Positions 1-8,902 of a stretch of DNA of 64,000 nt are shown here, one piece after another. How positions within the stretch are numbered: position 1 is the stretch's first letter; each line of letters starts with the position of its first letter. Source of the DNA: Cyanothece sp. BG0011 (lineage in GTDB: Bacteria; Cyanobacteriota; Cyanobacteriia; Cyanobacteriales; Microcystaceae). The notes under the pieces are model-generated. The model was not told the origin of the DNA and made no database searches. It saw only the letters and a program-made list of their open reading frames with translations. The stretch lies in the NCBI RefSeq assembly GCF_003013815.1, contig NZ_PRLH01000002.1:20247-84246 (forward strand), in the 5' to 3' direction. A program made the position numbers and the translations under genes.

Positions 1-1345
1 AATCTGCTTTAAAGCGGAATCCTTCCCAGGCCCGAATCATGCACACCAATAAATCTAAGGGTTCATAATGCTCAAAACAATAACCGGTTCCTTCTTGGTG
101 AATCGGATCATAAAAAGTAACCGTATCCCCTAATCCCCCTGTGCGTCGAACAATAGGAACACAACCGTAACGCATAGCAAACAATTGACTAATACCACAG
201 GGTTCAAACCGAGAGGGCATCAAAAACACATCCGAGCCGGCAAAAATACGTCGGGATAAAACATCATTGTAGAGAATTTGTACGGATACACGGCCAGGAT
301 AACGGGCCGATAACTGCCATAACTGATTTTCGTAATAATGATCTCCACTCCCCAAAACAATCAATTGAGAATCCGTATGGGCCATAAACCGGTCTAAGAC
401 TTGAAGGATTAAATCAATCCCTTTTTGTTCAACTAAACGGGTGACCATACCCATTAAAAAGGCATCTTTATTAATTTCTAGCCCAGTTTCTTCTTGGAGA
501 CCAATTTTGTTCGCAATCCGTTTTTCGAGGGTGTAGGGGGTAAACGTTTCATAGATTAACTGATCCTTGGCAGGGTTATAGACTTCCATATCAATGCCAT
601 TGAGAATCCCCACCAAGTTTTGATTCACATAAGATAACAATCCATCGAGTCTTTCTCCGTAGGCCGGGGTTTGAATCTGTTGAGCATAGGTAGGAGAAAC
701 AGTGGTAATGCGTCCCGCAAATTTGATCCCTGCGGCCATAGCATTATCTCCATCCATATACCAGGGACACCAGGTATGATGTTCGATAAAGCCGCGACCG
801 GGTCCTTGATAGGCTAAATTGTGGATAGTAAAAACAGTGGTAATATCAGGGGTTTCGTGCATCCACACTGGAATCATGCCGGTATGCCAGTCGTGACAAT
901 GGATGACGTTGGGTTTCCAACAATTCCAAGCAAATTCTGCGGCTGCGTTGGAAAAGAAGGTAAACCGCCAATATTCATCGTCTCCGTAAATTCGACGAGG
1001 GGCAAAACTATGATGTTTTAATAAGTAAAGGGGAACATCGCTTTTAGGAAGGGTGGTTTGATAGACCGAAAACTCCTGAGACATGGCATTAGATTGCCAG
1101 ATCGGTTCTGAGGGAATTTCTATTTTATCGTCGAGAAATCCATAATAAGGCATGAGAATCCGTACATCATAGCCTAATTGATGTAAAACTTTCGGTAATG
1201 CTCCGATAACGTCTCCCATTCCGCCCGCTTTGGCTAATGGAGCCACTTCTGCCCTACAAATAAAATTCGCATTCTTAACTCTGTGTTCCCTTGTTTGCCA
1301 CTTTATGATTTTGACATACTCTACCGTTAAATTGGAGATTATCAT
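1..1345 (-). CDS. glgA: Glycogen synthase GlgA, 3' part beyond window, N-terminus apparently frameshifted
   Basis: GlgA extends alpha-1,4-glucan from ADP-glucose (glycogen synthesis, cytoplasm). On the minus strand the frame reads PLAKAGGMGDV near the start (the ADP-glucose-binding KxGG site), then HCHDWHTGMIPVWMH, VFTIHNLAYQG, VTRLVEQKGIDL, MPSRFEPCGISQLFAMRYG and RTGGLGDT, and runs off the window as AWEGFRFKAD. These match the GlgA1 type of cyanobacteria (GT5 family). The expected N-terminus (ATG at 1272, MRILFV) is one base out of frame with the rest: a base seems missing near 1252-1256. The downstream frame is open up to another ATG at 1345, giving an extension of about 30 residues unlike the family. 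So it is either a real frameshift, a sequencing error, or use of the upstream start. Family call firm; start uncertain. Confidence 0.88.
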   Translation of the reverse strand, partial: MIISNLTVEYVKIIKWQTREHRVKNANFICRAEVAPLAKAGGMGDVIGALPKVLHQLGYDVRILMPYYGFLDDKIEIPSEPIWQSNAMSQEFSVYQTTLPKSDVPLYLLKHHSFAPRRIYGDDEYWRFTFFSNAAAEFAWNCWKPNVIHCHDWHTGMIPVWMHETPDITTVFTIHNLAYQGPGRGFIEHHTWCPWYMDGDNAMAAGIKFAGRITTVSPTYAQQIQTPAYGERLDGLLSYVNQNLVGILNGIDMEVYNPAKDQLIYETFTPYTLEKRIANKIGLQEETGLEINKDAFLMGMVTRLVEQKGIDLILQVLDRFMAHTDSQLIVLGSGDHYYENQLWQLSARYPGRVSVQILYNDVLSRRIFAGSDVFLMPSRFEPCGISQLFAMRYGCVPIVRRTGGLGDTVTFYDPIHQEGTGYCFEHYEPLDLLVCMIRAWEGFRFKAD

Positions 1346-1589
1346 AGAGGTTTTGCTAGAACTTTTTTCTCTATTCGGCTGATAGATGAGTGGTGCTTTT
1401 ATCATCATTTCAGCAAAATAGTTCACTTGTCTCTTTCACATTTGGTGTCTTGTGCTTAATATTGTAGACCCAAACGCTATATATAGAGCATGGCTAGGAA
1501 AGGGGTGATTAACCTCAAACCCTTTTGATAGTCACAGATTGCCTTGTGTTATGGCGTTTGTGGGAATTCAATTGTCGGGAGAACAAATC

Positions 1590-4500
1590 ATGAACCCTCA
1601 TCAAGAATGGTTAAATAGTTGCGTTGATGAGCAACTCATCAAACTCAATGTAACCAAGTTAGAAGGAATGTCCCCTTCAGAACATTTACTCTATTCTGAT
1701 GAGCTTCCCCGACGAAACGATGGCAGACTCACCCATCATATTTTAAAGCGTTATGAACACACAGAACAAGGGGGTTGGTGGTGTTCAGGGGTTGATGTGA
1801 TCACAGGAGATGAGGACCTCTGGGGATGTTTTAAACCCAAGCAACCCCGACTGAGTTACGACCAAAAAAAGCTTATTAAGTATGAACATCCACCCCAAAC
1901 CCCTACAGGAATCTTTGCTTTAAGAGTTCCCCTGCATCTTTGGGCAACCATAGCGCAACAGTATCAAATAGAGTTTACCCCAGATATGGCCGATGAGACC
2001 CAACCAGATGGAGGGTTTTGGCAATGGGTAATGGATCATCCTTCGATTCCCCTTTGTATCACAGAAGGAGCCAAAAAAGCAGGAGCCTTATTAAGTGCCG
2101 GCTATGTTGCGATCGCCCTTCCTGGGATTAATAATGGTTATCGTACCCCGAAAGATGAACTAGGAAATCGCATCGGTAAATCTTATTTAATTCCCCAGTT
2201 AAACAAGTTAACCCATGGGAGACGAGAAATTTATTTTACCTTTGATCAAGATAGTCAACCCAATACCATCAAAGCGGTTAATCATGCTATTAGAAAGTTA
2301 GGTTATTTGTTAACACAAACCGGATCTCAAGTTAAGGTGATTCATTGGAACCCGGAACAAGGAAAAGGGGTTGATGATCTTTTAGTTAATGATGGAAAAA
2401 AAGCGTTTGATGATTGTTATCAAAAAGCTTTACCTCTAGAGATATGGAAAGCCAGAGAATTTACCCAATTAACCCATGAGACAAGTTTAGAAGTTAATGC
2501 TCGTTATCTTCCTAGTTTAATGATTTCTGATACGGCGAAATTAGTCGGGATAAAATCGGGGATTGGCACAGGGAAAACCGAAGCTTTAGTTAAAGTGGTT
2601 AAACAGGCGATCGCCAATCATCAAAAAGTTCTAGTGATCGGTCATCGGATTAAATTAGTTGAACAGTTATGTCAACGATTTGGACTCCCTTATATTACAG
2701 AAATCAATGAATATTCTTACCAAACATTCATAGGTTATGGGTTATGTATTGACTCTCTCCATGAAAAATCTCAGGCTAAATTTAATCCTCAAGACTGGCA
2801 AGATGCTTTAGTTATTATTGATGAAGTTGAACAAGTCATTTGGCATAGTTTAAATTCGGAAACTTGTACCAATAACCGTGTTTCTATATTGAGATGTTTT
2901 AAACAACTCATACAAACAATTGTAGCAGGAAAAGGAAGAATTTTTGTTGCTGATGCTGACTTAAGTGATGTTTCTTTAGATTATTTAATCACTTTATCAG
3001 GAATTGATTTACAACCATTTATTATCCAAAATAACTGGAAACCCACCTTAACTGAAACATGGCAAGCTTATCACTATCCAGAAACAAACCCCAAACGTTT
3101 TCTTGAAGGGTTAGTGGATCATATTCGCCAAGGGGGTAAACCCTTTATTTGTTTATCCGCTCAAAAAATCACCAGTAAATGGGGAACTCAAACCTTAGAA
3201 TTTTATCTCAAAAAGCAATTTCCTAATGCTAATATTTTACGAATCGATTCTCAATCATTAACTGATCCTAATCATGATGCTTATCAATGTATTCCTCGAC
3301 TGAATGAGATATTAATCAACTATGATATTGTTTTAAGTAGTCCTGCCATTGAAACTGGGGTTAGTATTGATATTAAAGATCACTTTACTTCAGTTTGGTG
3401 TCTAGCTCAAGGGATACAAACCCCCACATCCGTTGTTCAATCTTTAGGACGAATAAGAGATAATATTCCCCGTTATCTTTGGTTAGCTTCTTATGGGTTT
3501 AATAAAGTGGGTAATGGGTCAACTTCTATCCCCAACTTATTAACATCTGGACATCGCTTAACAAACTTAAATATTCGCTTTTTACAGCAAGCTGACTTAG
3601 AATCTTTAGATGATCTAGATACAGGATTTCAAGCTGAATCTTTACTATGTTGGGGTAAAATAGCTGTGCGAGTTAATGCACAAATGATTCATTATAGAGA
3701 AACTATTATTAGTTTTATTAAAGCAGCAAACCATCACATCAATTTAGTCAAAAAATATAAAAAAGAGAAAACTAACAAAAAAAAGTCTTTGGCTCGTTCT
3801 AAAAATAAACTGACAGAAACCATAGAAGAAGTTAGAGAAAATAATTATCGATTAGACTGTGAAAAAATTGCCCAGTCTCATGATTTAAGCGATGAAGAAT
3901 ATCAACTGATTAAAAAATCTTTAGTAAAAACAACTAAAGAACGTAGACAACTGAGAAAATATGATTTAAAACGCCGTTATTATCTTCCTGTGACTCCCCA
4001 GTTAGTGGCTTTAGATAATGAAGGTTGGTATCAAAAACTAAGAATACATTACTTCTTAACCATCGGACGAAATTATTTAGCTGATCGAGACACCATCGTC
4101 GCCAAAAAATTAATTGAACAAGGACAAGGCAGCATCTTTTTACCCGATTTTAATGGTCGTCAATTGGGTGCTATTATCGGAACCATGGAAGTTTTAGGAA
4201 TTAATATTCTCTTAAAAAATATGGGTCGGAAGTTAATCAATATTGATGATGATCTCAAGAAAATGGCTAATTTAGCGATCAACAATAGACAAGACATTAA
4301 AACAATCATGGGAATTGGTATTGCTAAAAATGCTAGTCCTATCACCATTATCAGGCGACTTTTAGATAAAATAGGCTATGGTTTAACCTGTTGTGGAACG
4401 AAAACAATTAATAAAAAAAGAGTTCGACTTTATCAAGTCGTGACCCCTAATGATAACCGACAAAAAGTGTTTCAACAATGGTTATTAAAAGATCAAAACG

Positions 4501-4643
4501 CGCCAGGAACTTCTGAACCTTGGTTTGAACCTTATCTGGTGTCAAAACCTCAACCTCAAGATCGACAAGATAAGAACAATCATATACAGTTGAGTCTAGA
4601 TTTTTCAGCCATTAGTCAGGGGATAAAAAAGACTCGTCAGTGA
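1590..4643 (+). CDS. CyRepA1-family plasmid-type replication protein (DUF3854 TOPRIM-like + SF helicase)
   Basis: A protein of about 1017 residues. The N-terminal third has a DUF3854/TOPRIM-like segment (CITEGAKKAGALLSAGY, near residue 156, and YFTFDQD). A helicase-type ATPase follows: Walker A SGIGTGKT near residue 325, Walker B/DEAD-like VIIDEVEQ near 407, and a C-terminal helicase half with SSPAIETGVSID and QSLGRIRDN. A lysine-rich coiled segment lies near 700-790. This architecture is that of cyanobacterial plasmid initiators called CyRepA1. I prefer ATG 1590, preceded by GGGAG at 8 bases, over the upstream in-frame TTG at 1539. The neighbours are ordinary chromosomal genes, so this is either a chromosomal homologue or a trace of an integrated plasmid. 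No iteron-like array was seen around it. The family assignment is by remembered architecture; replication activity here is inference. Confidence 0.8.
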   Translation: MNPHQEWLNSCVDEQLIKLNVTKLEGMSPSEHLLYSDELPRRNDGRLTHHILKRYEHTEQGGWWCSGVDVITGDEDLWGCFKPKQPRLSYDQKKLIKYEHPPQTPTGIFALRVPLHLWATIAQQYQIEFTPDMADETQPDGGFWQWVMDHPSIPLCITEGAKKAGALLSAGYVAIALPGINNGYRTPKDELGNRIGKSYLIPQLNKLTHGRREIYFTFDQDSQPNTIKAVNHAIRKLGYLLTQTGSQVKVIHWNPEQGKGVDDLLVNDGKKAFDDCYQKALPLEIWKAREFTQLTHETSLEVNARYLPSLMISDTAKLVGIKSGIGTGKTEALVKVVKQAIANHQKVLVIGHRIKLVEQLCQRFGLPYITEINEYSYQTFIGYGLCIDSLHEKSQAKFNPQDWQDALVIIDEVEQVIWHSLNSETCTNNRVSILRCFKQLIQTIVAGKGRIFVADADLSDVSLDYLITLSGIDLQPFIIQNNWKPTLTETWQAYHYPETNPKRFLEGLVDHIRQGGKPFICLSAQKITSKWGTQTLEFYLKKQFPNANILRIDSQSLTDPNHDAYQCIPRLNEILINYDIVLSSPAIETGVSIDIKDHFTSVWCLAQGIQTPTSVVQSLGRIRDNIPRYLWLASYGFNKVGNGSTSIPNLLTSGHRLTNLNIRFLQQADLESLDDLDTGFQAESLLCWGKIAVRVNAQMIHYRETIISFIKAANHHINLVKKYKKEKTNKKKSLARSKNKLTETIEEVRENNYRLDCEKIAQSHDLSDEEYQLIKKSLVKTTKERRQLRKYDLKRRYYLPVTPQLVALDNEGWYQKLRIHYFLTIGRNYLADRDTIVAKKLIEQGQGSIFLPDFNGRQLGAIIGTMEVLGINILLKNMGRKLINIDDDLKKMANLAINNRQDIKTIMGIGIAKNASPITIIRRLLDKIGYGLTCCGTKTINKKRVRLYQVVTPNDNRQKVFQQWLLKDQNAPGTSEPWFEPYLVSKPQPQDRQDKNNHIQLSLDFSAISQGIKKTRQ

Positions 4644-4651
4644 TATAGCCA

Positions 4652-4770
4652 GTTTACTCATATCTTGCACCTTCGATAAACCCCCTACCCCCCACACCCC
4701 CCACACCCCCCTTTATAAGGGGGGCAGGGGGGGTAGGGGGTTTGGGGGGTAGGGGGTAGGGGGAATAGGG
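4652..4770. repeat. Composite repeat: TCTTGCACC end motif plus C-run/G-run hairpin
   Basis: Starts 9 bases after the CyRepA1 stop codon with GTTTACTCATATCTTGCACC (4652-4671), then runs of C (CCCCCTACCCCCCACAC type) and a hairpin CCCCCCTTTATAAGGGGGG, followed by G-runs to about 4770. The same end motif with a similar C/G hairpin is found at 41408-41625 and 60243-60412. Here no right-hand copy of the end motif is seen. The hairpin could act as a terminator, but it has no U-tract. Confidence 0.75.
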
Positions 4771-4927
4771 AATAGGCAATAGTATTTATTTATAACTGAC
4801 TTGACAGCTAGATAACTGTCTGTCGGTGCAAAGACATCAATCCTAAAAACTTTTATAGTGTAACTACAATGACCCTGTTTATTACTTATCTCTTTTTGAG
4901 ATTATTTTGTTGCGTTTTGCCTAATTT

Positions 4928-5632
4928 ATGAATAATTCTACAATTAAGAGCGATCATGTCAAATCTCGCATTTCTCCTTGGTTAATTCGTCTTGTTTATC
5001 CCCTAGGAGCGTGGATTGTACTACCATTATATTTTGGCCGCATTACCATTAAAGGTCAAGAACACATTCCCGAAACCGGCCCGGTAATCATTGCCCCTAC
5101 CCATCGTTCCCGTTGGGATGCCTTAATCATACCCTATGCAGTAGGAAGAATGGTTAGTGGTAGAGATGTTCGGTTTATGGTAACTTCTAGTGAAATGGAA
5201 GGGATTCAAGGTTGGTTTATTCGACGTTTAGGAGGGTTCCCGGTGGATGTCAAACGGCCAGGACCTAGCAGTTTAGAGCATAGTGTCGAAGTGCTTAAAC
5301 AAGGAGAAATGTTAGTCATTTTTCCAGAGGGAGGAATTTTTCGAGATACGGAAGTTCATCCCCTCAAACGAGGTGTGGCCCGCATTGCCCTAGAAGTAGA
5401 ATCTCAACAACCCGGTTGCGGTATGAAAATTTTACCCGTCGCCATTGAATATAGTCAGCCCTTTCCCAGTTGGGGAACCGATGTCACTGTTAATATTGGT
5501 TCTCCCCTTGATGTGGCTACTTATGACATTACCACTATGAAACGTAGTTCCGAAAAGCTAACCCAAGACATAGAATCTGATCTTAAAGAAATTTTCCAGA
5601 GTCAATCTGATGAAGTGGTTTTTCAAAGCTAA
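4928..5632 (+). CDS. plsC: 1-acyl-sn-glycerol-3-phosphate acyltransferase (PlsC family)
   Basis: Transfers an acyl group to the sn-2 position of lysophosphatidate in phospholipid/glycolipid synthesis, at the membrane. The 234-residue protein has the family blocks in order: HRSRWD (HX4D) near residue 58, the RRLGGFPVD block near 98-106, and the FPEGG acyl-acceptor block near 136-140. The length fits the family. It stands alone on the plus strand. A related glycerophosphate acyltransferase is possible, since cyanobacteria carry several PlsC paralogues. Family firm; exact substrate inferred. Confidence 0.88.
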   Translation: MNNSTIKSDHVKSRISPWLIRLVYPLGAWIVLPLYFGRITIKGQEHIPETGPVIIAPTHRSRWDALIIPYAVGRMVSGRDVRFMVTSSEMEGIQGWFIRRLGGFPVDVKRPGPSSLEHSVEVLKQGEMLVIFPEGGIFRDTEVHPLKRGVARIALEVESQQPGCGMKILPVAIEYSQPFPSWGTDVTVNIGSPLDVATYDITTMKRSSEKLTQDIESDLKEIFQSQSDEVVFQS

Positions 5633-5907
5633 CATCAATCATTCGTTTCCGTTTCTCTGTGTGACCCGAAAAGTGGTTTTTTCTGATTGATCTTTAGGCG
5701 ATCGCAGTTTAATATTTTACTCATATTTACAGTCGAAACTCTTTTGAATTGAATCGTGATTGGGTAAATTACCTAGACATTATTGATGTTACCCTATGGA
5801 ATGTTCAGGTTAATTTCAAGTTAAGTTGATAGGTGACGGAAATTGAATCATAGATTATACTGAGTGATACTATATAAAAATGATTTTTTAGAAAGTTCTC
5901 CAAGGCC

Positions 5908-6747
5908 ATGGAAATTCTTCAAAAACTAGGGAAACCTAGCTATCTACTCTTAGGGATTATAGCAGCCATTACGGCTCTTCACTTTACTCTTTTAGAACAA
6001 GAAGGTAATCAAAATCTAATCAGTGTTAGCCTTTTGATTTGGTTAACAGCTGCTTCTTTATTATGGGACAAATACCAAGAGAAGGAATTTTATCTAGAAA
6101 GCAATTTACCCTCGACAGTATTGGGAATTATTTTAATTTTAATTGCCTTATTAAGAAGTCTCTCTACATCGGGGTATCATTTCTTTCTTTGTCCTGTTCT
6201 TTTTGCTTTTGGATTGGTATTAATTACATCGGGTTTCAAAGGATTTCAGTTTTACAAAAAAGAAGTTATTGTTTTTAGTCTTTTTCTCTTATATCCAGCA
6301 TTACTTAAAGTTTTAGCCATGAGTAATCTAGATATATGGACATCTATGTTTTCCACCTTTCTCTTGAATGTGCTAGGATTTGAAGCCTCTAGAGACGGCA
6401 CTTTTATCAGCTTACCAACAGGAAAAGTTGAAGTTTTATATGGATGTGCAGGGGTAGATATCCTAAGCTTAATGGTTATTTGCTCTATTTTATTGTTTTT
6501 TATCGTACCGCTAACCAATCCTCAAAAAATTCTGTGTTTATTTTTAGCACCTCTGATCGGTTTCGTCGTCAATAGTATCCGTGTGTGTTTGTTGACCTTT
6601 TTTGTTGCTCAAGCGTCTGATGAAGCCTTTCATTATTGGCATGGAGAAGACGGGAGTTTAGCTTTTGCCATGATATCAGTGATTTTATTTGGTATATTTT
6701 GTTGGTTCTCCTATGTCCGACCTTTAAGTTTAGAAAACCAAGATTAA
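5908..6747 (+). CDS. Cyanoexosortase B (membrane transpeptidase for PEP-CTERM proteins)
   Basis: A very hydrophobic 279-residue protein with about eight membrane segments and the exosortase catalytic triad visible: Cys in LYGCAGVD (near residue 180), Arg in NSIRVC (near 224) and His in HYWHGEDG (near 245). Exosortases cut the C-terminal PEP-CTERM tail of secreted proteins at the membrane, possibly attaching them to an exopolysaccharide. The gene 28 bases downstream encodes the protein that regularly accompanies type B cyanoexosortase, which supports the subtype. A candidate substrate with a PEP-CTERM tail lies at 13384-13917. The database symbol crtB is avoided because it also denotes phytoene synthase. 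Confidence 0.85.
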   Translation: MEILQKLGKPSYLLLGIIAAITALHFTLLEQEGNQNLISVSLLIWLTAASLLWDKYQEKEFYLESNLPSTVLGIILILIALLRSLSTSGYHFFLCPVLFAFGLVLITSGFKGFQFYKKEVIVFSLFLLYPALLKVLAMSNLDIWTSMFSTFLLNVLGFEASRDGTFISLPTGKVEVLYGCAGVDILSLMVICSILLFFIVPLTNPQKILCLFLAPLIGFVVNSIRVCLLTFFVAQASDEAFHYWHGEDGSLAFAMISVILFGIFCWFSYVRPLSLENQD

Positions 6748-6774
6748 AATAATCAAAAATTAAATTTTAAAATC

Positions 6775-7503
6775 ATGAACTCAATTCAACCTTATTGGCA
6801 AAAAACGAGAGTCAGTCTCTTAGGATTAATTTTGCTAGGAACCCTGGGAATTTTCACTTACCAAATTATTAATCCAGTTAGCACTAAGACAAAGACAAAT
6901 CAAACTCCAACAGTTCCGGAGCAAGTCCCCTTATCTAATTGGCAATTTATTAAAAGTCAACCTGTTGATTTAATTGAAACTTCTAGATTGGGACCTGGAA
7001 TGACTGCTGGCCGAAAATATGAGTACAGCCAAGATCAACAACGCTTAGAAGTGGAAGTTCGTTATGAAAAGTATAAAGGGGCTTTAACTAAATTTCTGAC
7101 TATCTATCGTGATCTGCCATCGGCAACGATTACACCGACAATTCACTATAATCAGAACATTGGTCATTATGCTTTTTTTGAATACGACAATACAACCTAT
7201 CTAGGTTCTTGTATTAATCCTAAAGGTCAAACAACGGTTACTCATAGCCAGTATAATCAGAATCGTTATCTCAATGGTTGGGGAATTGGGCGAAGTGTTT
7301 TGTGGTTAATTGGACAACAAGACTTGTTTGAACCCCGTTGTCTATGGACCCTTATGTCCCTTCCCGCTTCTTCAGACTCAGAATTAGATTTTACTATCAA
7401 TATCGATCCCAATAAGAAAGAACTCAACGAAGTTGAGAAAAAGCTAGAAGAAGCTTGGTTAGATTGGTATTCCTGGTGGAAAAATAACTTTCCTGATTAT
7501 TAA
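6775..7503 (+). CDS. Cyanoexosortase B system-associated protein
   Basis: A 242-residue protein with one N-terminal membrane anchor (about residues 13-32) and an outward-facing domain resembling the EpsI-like partners of exosortases; it reads LGPGMTAGRKYEYSQDQQ in the first half. It follows the exosortase by 28 bases, very likely in one operon. Its biochemical role is not known; members of this family are recognised mainly by co-occurrence. The stop codon overlaps the stop of the convergent miaA gene by two bases. Confidence 0.75.
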   Translation: MNSIQPYWQKTRVSLLGLILLGTLGIFTYQIINPVSTKTKTNQTPTVPEQVPLSNWQFIKSQPVDLIETSRLGPGMTAGRKYEYSQDQQRLEVEVRYEKYKGALTKFLTIYRDLPSATITPTIHYNQNIGHYAFFEYDNTTYLGSCINPKGQTTVTHSQYNQNRYLNGWGIGRSVLWLIGQQDLFEPRCLWTLMSLPASSDSELDFTINIDPNKKELNEVEKKLEEAWLDWYSWWKNNFPDY

Positions 7504-8408
7504 TTCTCTAACCCTAAAGTATCATTGAGTTTTGATAAAATGTTCTCAACTAACTTAGATGATGTGGTATCAAACCACTCAATTTCTGGATAAGCACGAA
7601 ACCAAGTTCGTTGACGTTTAGCAAACTGACGGGTATGTACAATAATTTCTTTTTCTGCTGCGGATAATGATAATTTTCCTTGTAGATAGTTGATAATTTC
7701 TGCATACCCTAATGTCTTCAATAAAGGTAACTCCCAACCATATTTCCTAACAATATTTTTTACTTCCTCAATCAACCCCATTTCGATCATTTTTTTTGTT
7801 CTTGTTTCAATTCTTTTCTTTAATTCTTCAGCAGAACAATCTAAACCAATTTGTATAATAGGATAAGCAGGTGGATTTTCTCCTTGTTGTTGAGAAATGG
7901 GCATTCCAGTCACATAAAACACCTCTAAAGCACGAAGGGTTCTCACCTGATCATTGGGATGAATTTTTTGACTTGCGATGGGATCAACTTGCTGTAAAAT
8001 TTGATAACATTGTTGTTGTCCTAAGGCTTCTAACTGTAATCTTAGCCTCGGTTGTGGTGCAACCCTCGGTATTTTTAATCCTTTGACAATGGATTTAAGA
8101 TAAAGTCCTGTTCCTCCGACTAAAAGAGGAAATCTTGTTAATTTTTTATCGATCAAATTTTGTGCTTTCTCTTGATATTCTGCTAACGTTAATGTCTCTG
8201 TTGGCTCACAAATATCAATTAAATAATGATGAATTAAATCTTGTTCTGCTGGGGTAGGTTTAGCTGTTCCAATATTAAATTCTCGATAAACTTGACGAGA
8301 ATCTGCACTAATAATAATAGAATTAATAGATTGAGCAATTTCTAAAGCTAAGGCTGTTTTTCCTGTTGCGGTTGCTCCACAAATGACGATTAAGCCTTTT
8401 GACATCAT
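7500..8408 (-). CDS. miaA: tRNA dimethylallyltransferase MiaA
   Basis: Adds a dimethylallyl group to A37 of tRNAs that read codons beginning with U, using DMAPP. The P-loop GATATGKTALA is at the N-terminus, followed by SADSRQVYREFNIGTAKPT, LVGGTGLYLKS, and the C-terminal RQFAKRQRTWFR. About 302 residues from the ATG at 8408, normal for the family. The frame is open up to 8450, but the extra residues (MKFCYDKIK...) are not family-like. The gene converges on the exosortase-associated gene; both stop codons lie within 7500-7503, leaving no room for a terminator between them. Confidence 0.95.
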   Translation of the reverse strand: MMSKGLIVICGATATGKTALALEIAQSINSIIISADSRQVYREFNIGTAKPTPAEQDLIHHYLIDICEPTETLTLAEYQEKAQNLIDKKLTRFPLLVGGTGLYLKSIVKGLKIPRVAPQPRLRLQLEALGQQQCYQILQQVDPIASQKIHPNDQVRTLRALEVFYVTGMPISQQQGENPPAYPIIQIGLDCSAEELKKRIETRTKKMIEMGLIEEVKNIVRKYGWELPLLKTLGYAEIINYLQGKLSLSAAEKEIIVHTRQFAKRQRTWFRAYPEIEWFDTTSSKLVENILSKLNDTLGLEN

Positions 8409-8902
8409 GATAAGTATTAGCAGTTTTATTTTATCATAGCAAAATTTCATCTAAATATTAAAATATATGACGAATTTTTACAGAACACTTGAAGGATAGG
8501 GACAGGATGATTTATAGTCATGATATTATCTTGAAGTTTTGGCTAATTTTTATTTCAAAATCGCTAAAATCAATTACTCAAGAAAACACTGTTTTGTTCC
8601 AAATCGAAACAAGGATCAAATAGAGAAGAGGTAGAAGTTCTCACAATAATGAGACCTACTTGAATTTTATTTTTCCCCTGTTAATACGTTCCCTACTTCC
8701 TAAAATCAAGAAATCTTAGAGTTGATTGAGCAAGGTTGTTAACCTGTTGTATCCCCTTTTTCTTGGTCAATAATCTCTAATCCTTCACTAACATGAGAAC
8801 TGCGATCAATCAAAGTTACTAATGGTAAGAAAAAGACAACTCTTATCTTATGTGATTTCTTCTCAGAGTTTGAATCCTTTTCAGGTTAACCCATGAAATT
8901 TT
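8409..8902. other. Intergenic region between miaA and the cytochrome gene, with a possible coding remnant
   Basis: A 494-base spacer. On the minus strand, about 8878 down to the stop at 8739, one frame is open for roughly 45 codons and reads FFLPLVTLIDRSSHV then SEGLEIIDQEKGDTTG before TAA. It lacks an ATG, GTG or TTG start and resembles the tail of a lost gene. I could not name the family. No clear promoter elements or RNA genes were recognised elsewhere in the spacer. Confidence 0.3.
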
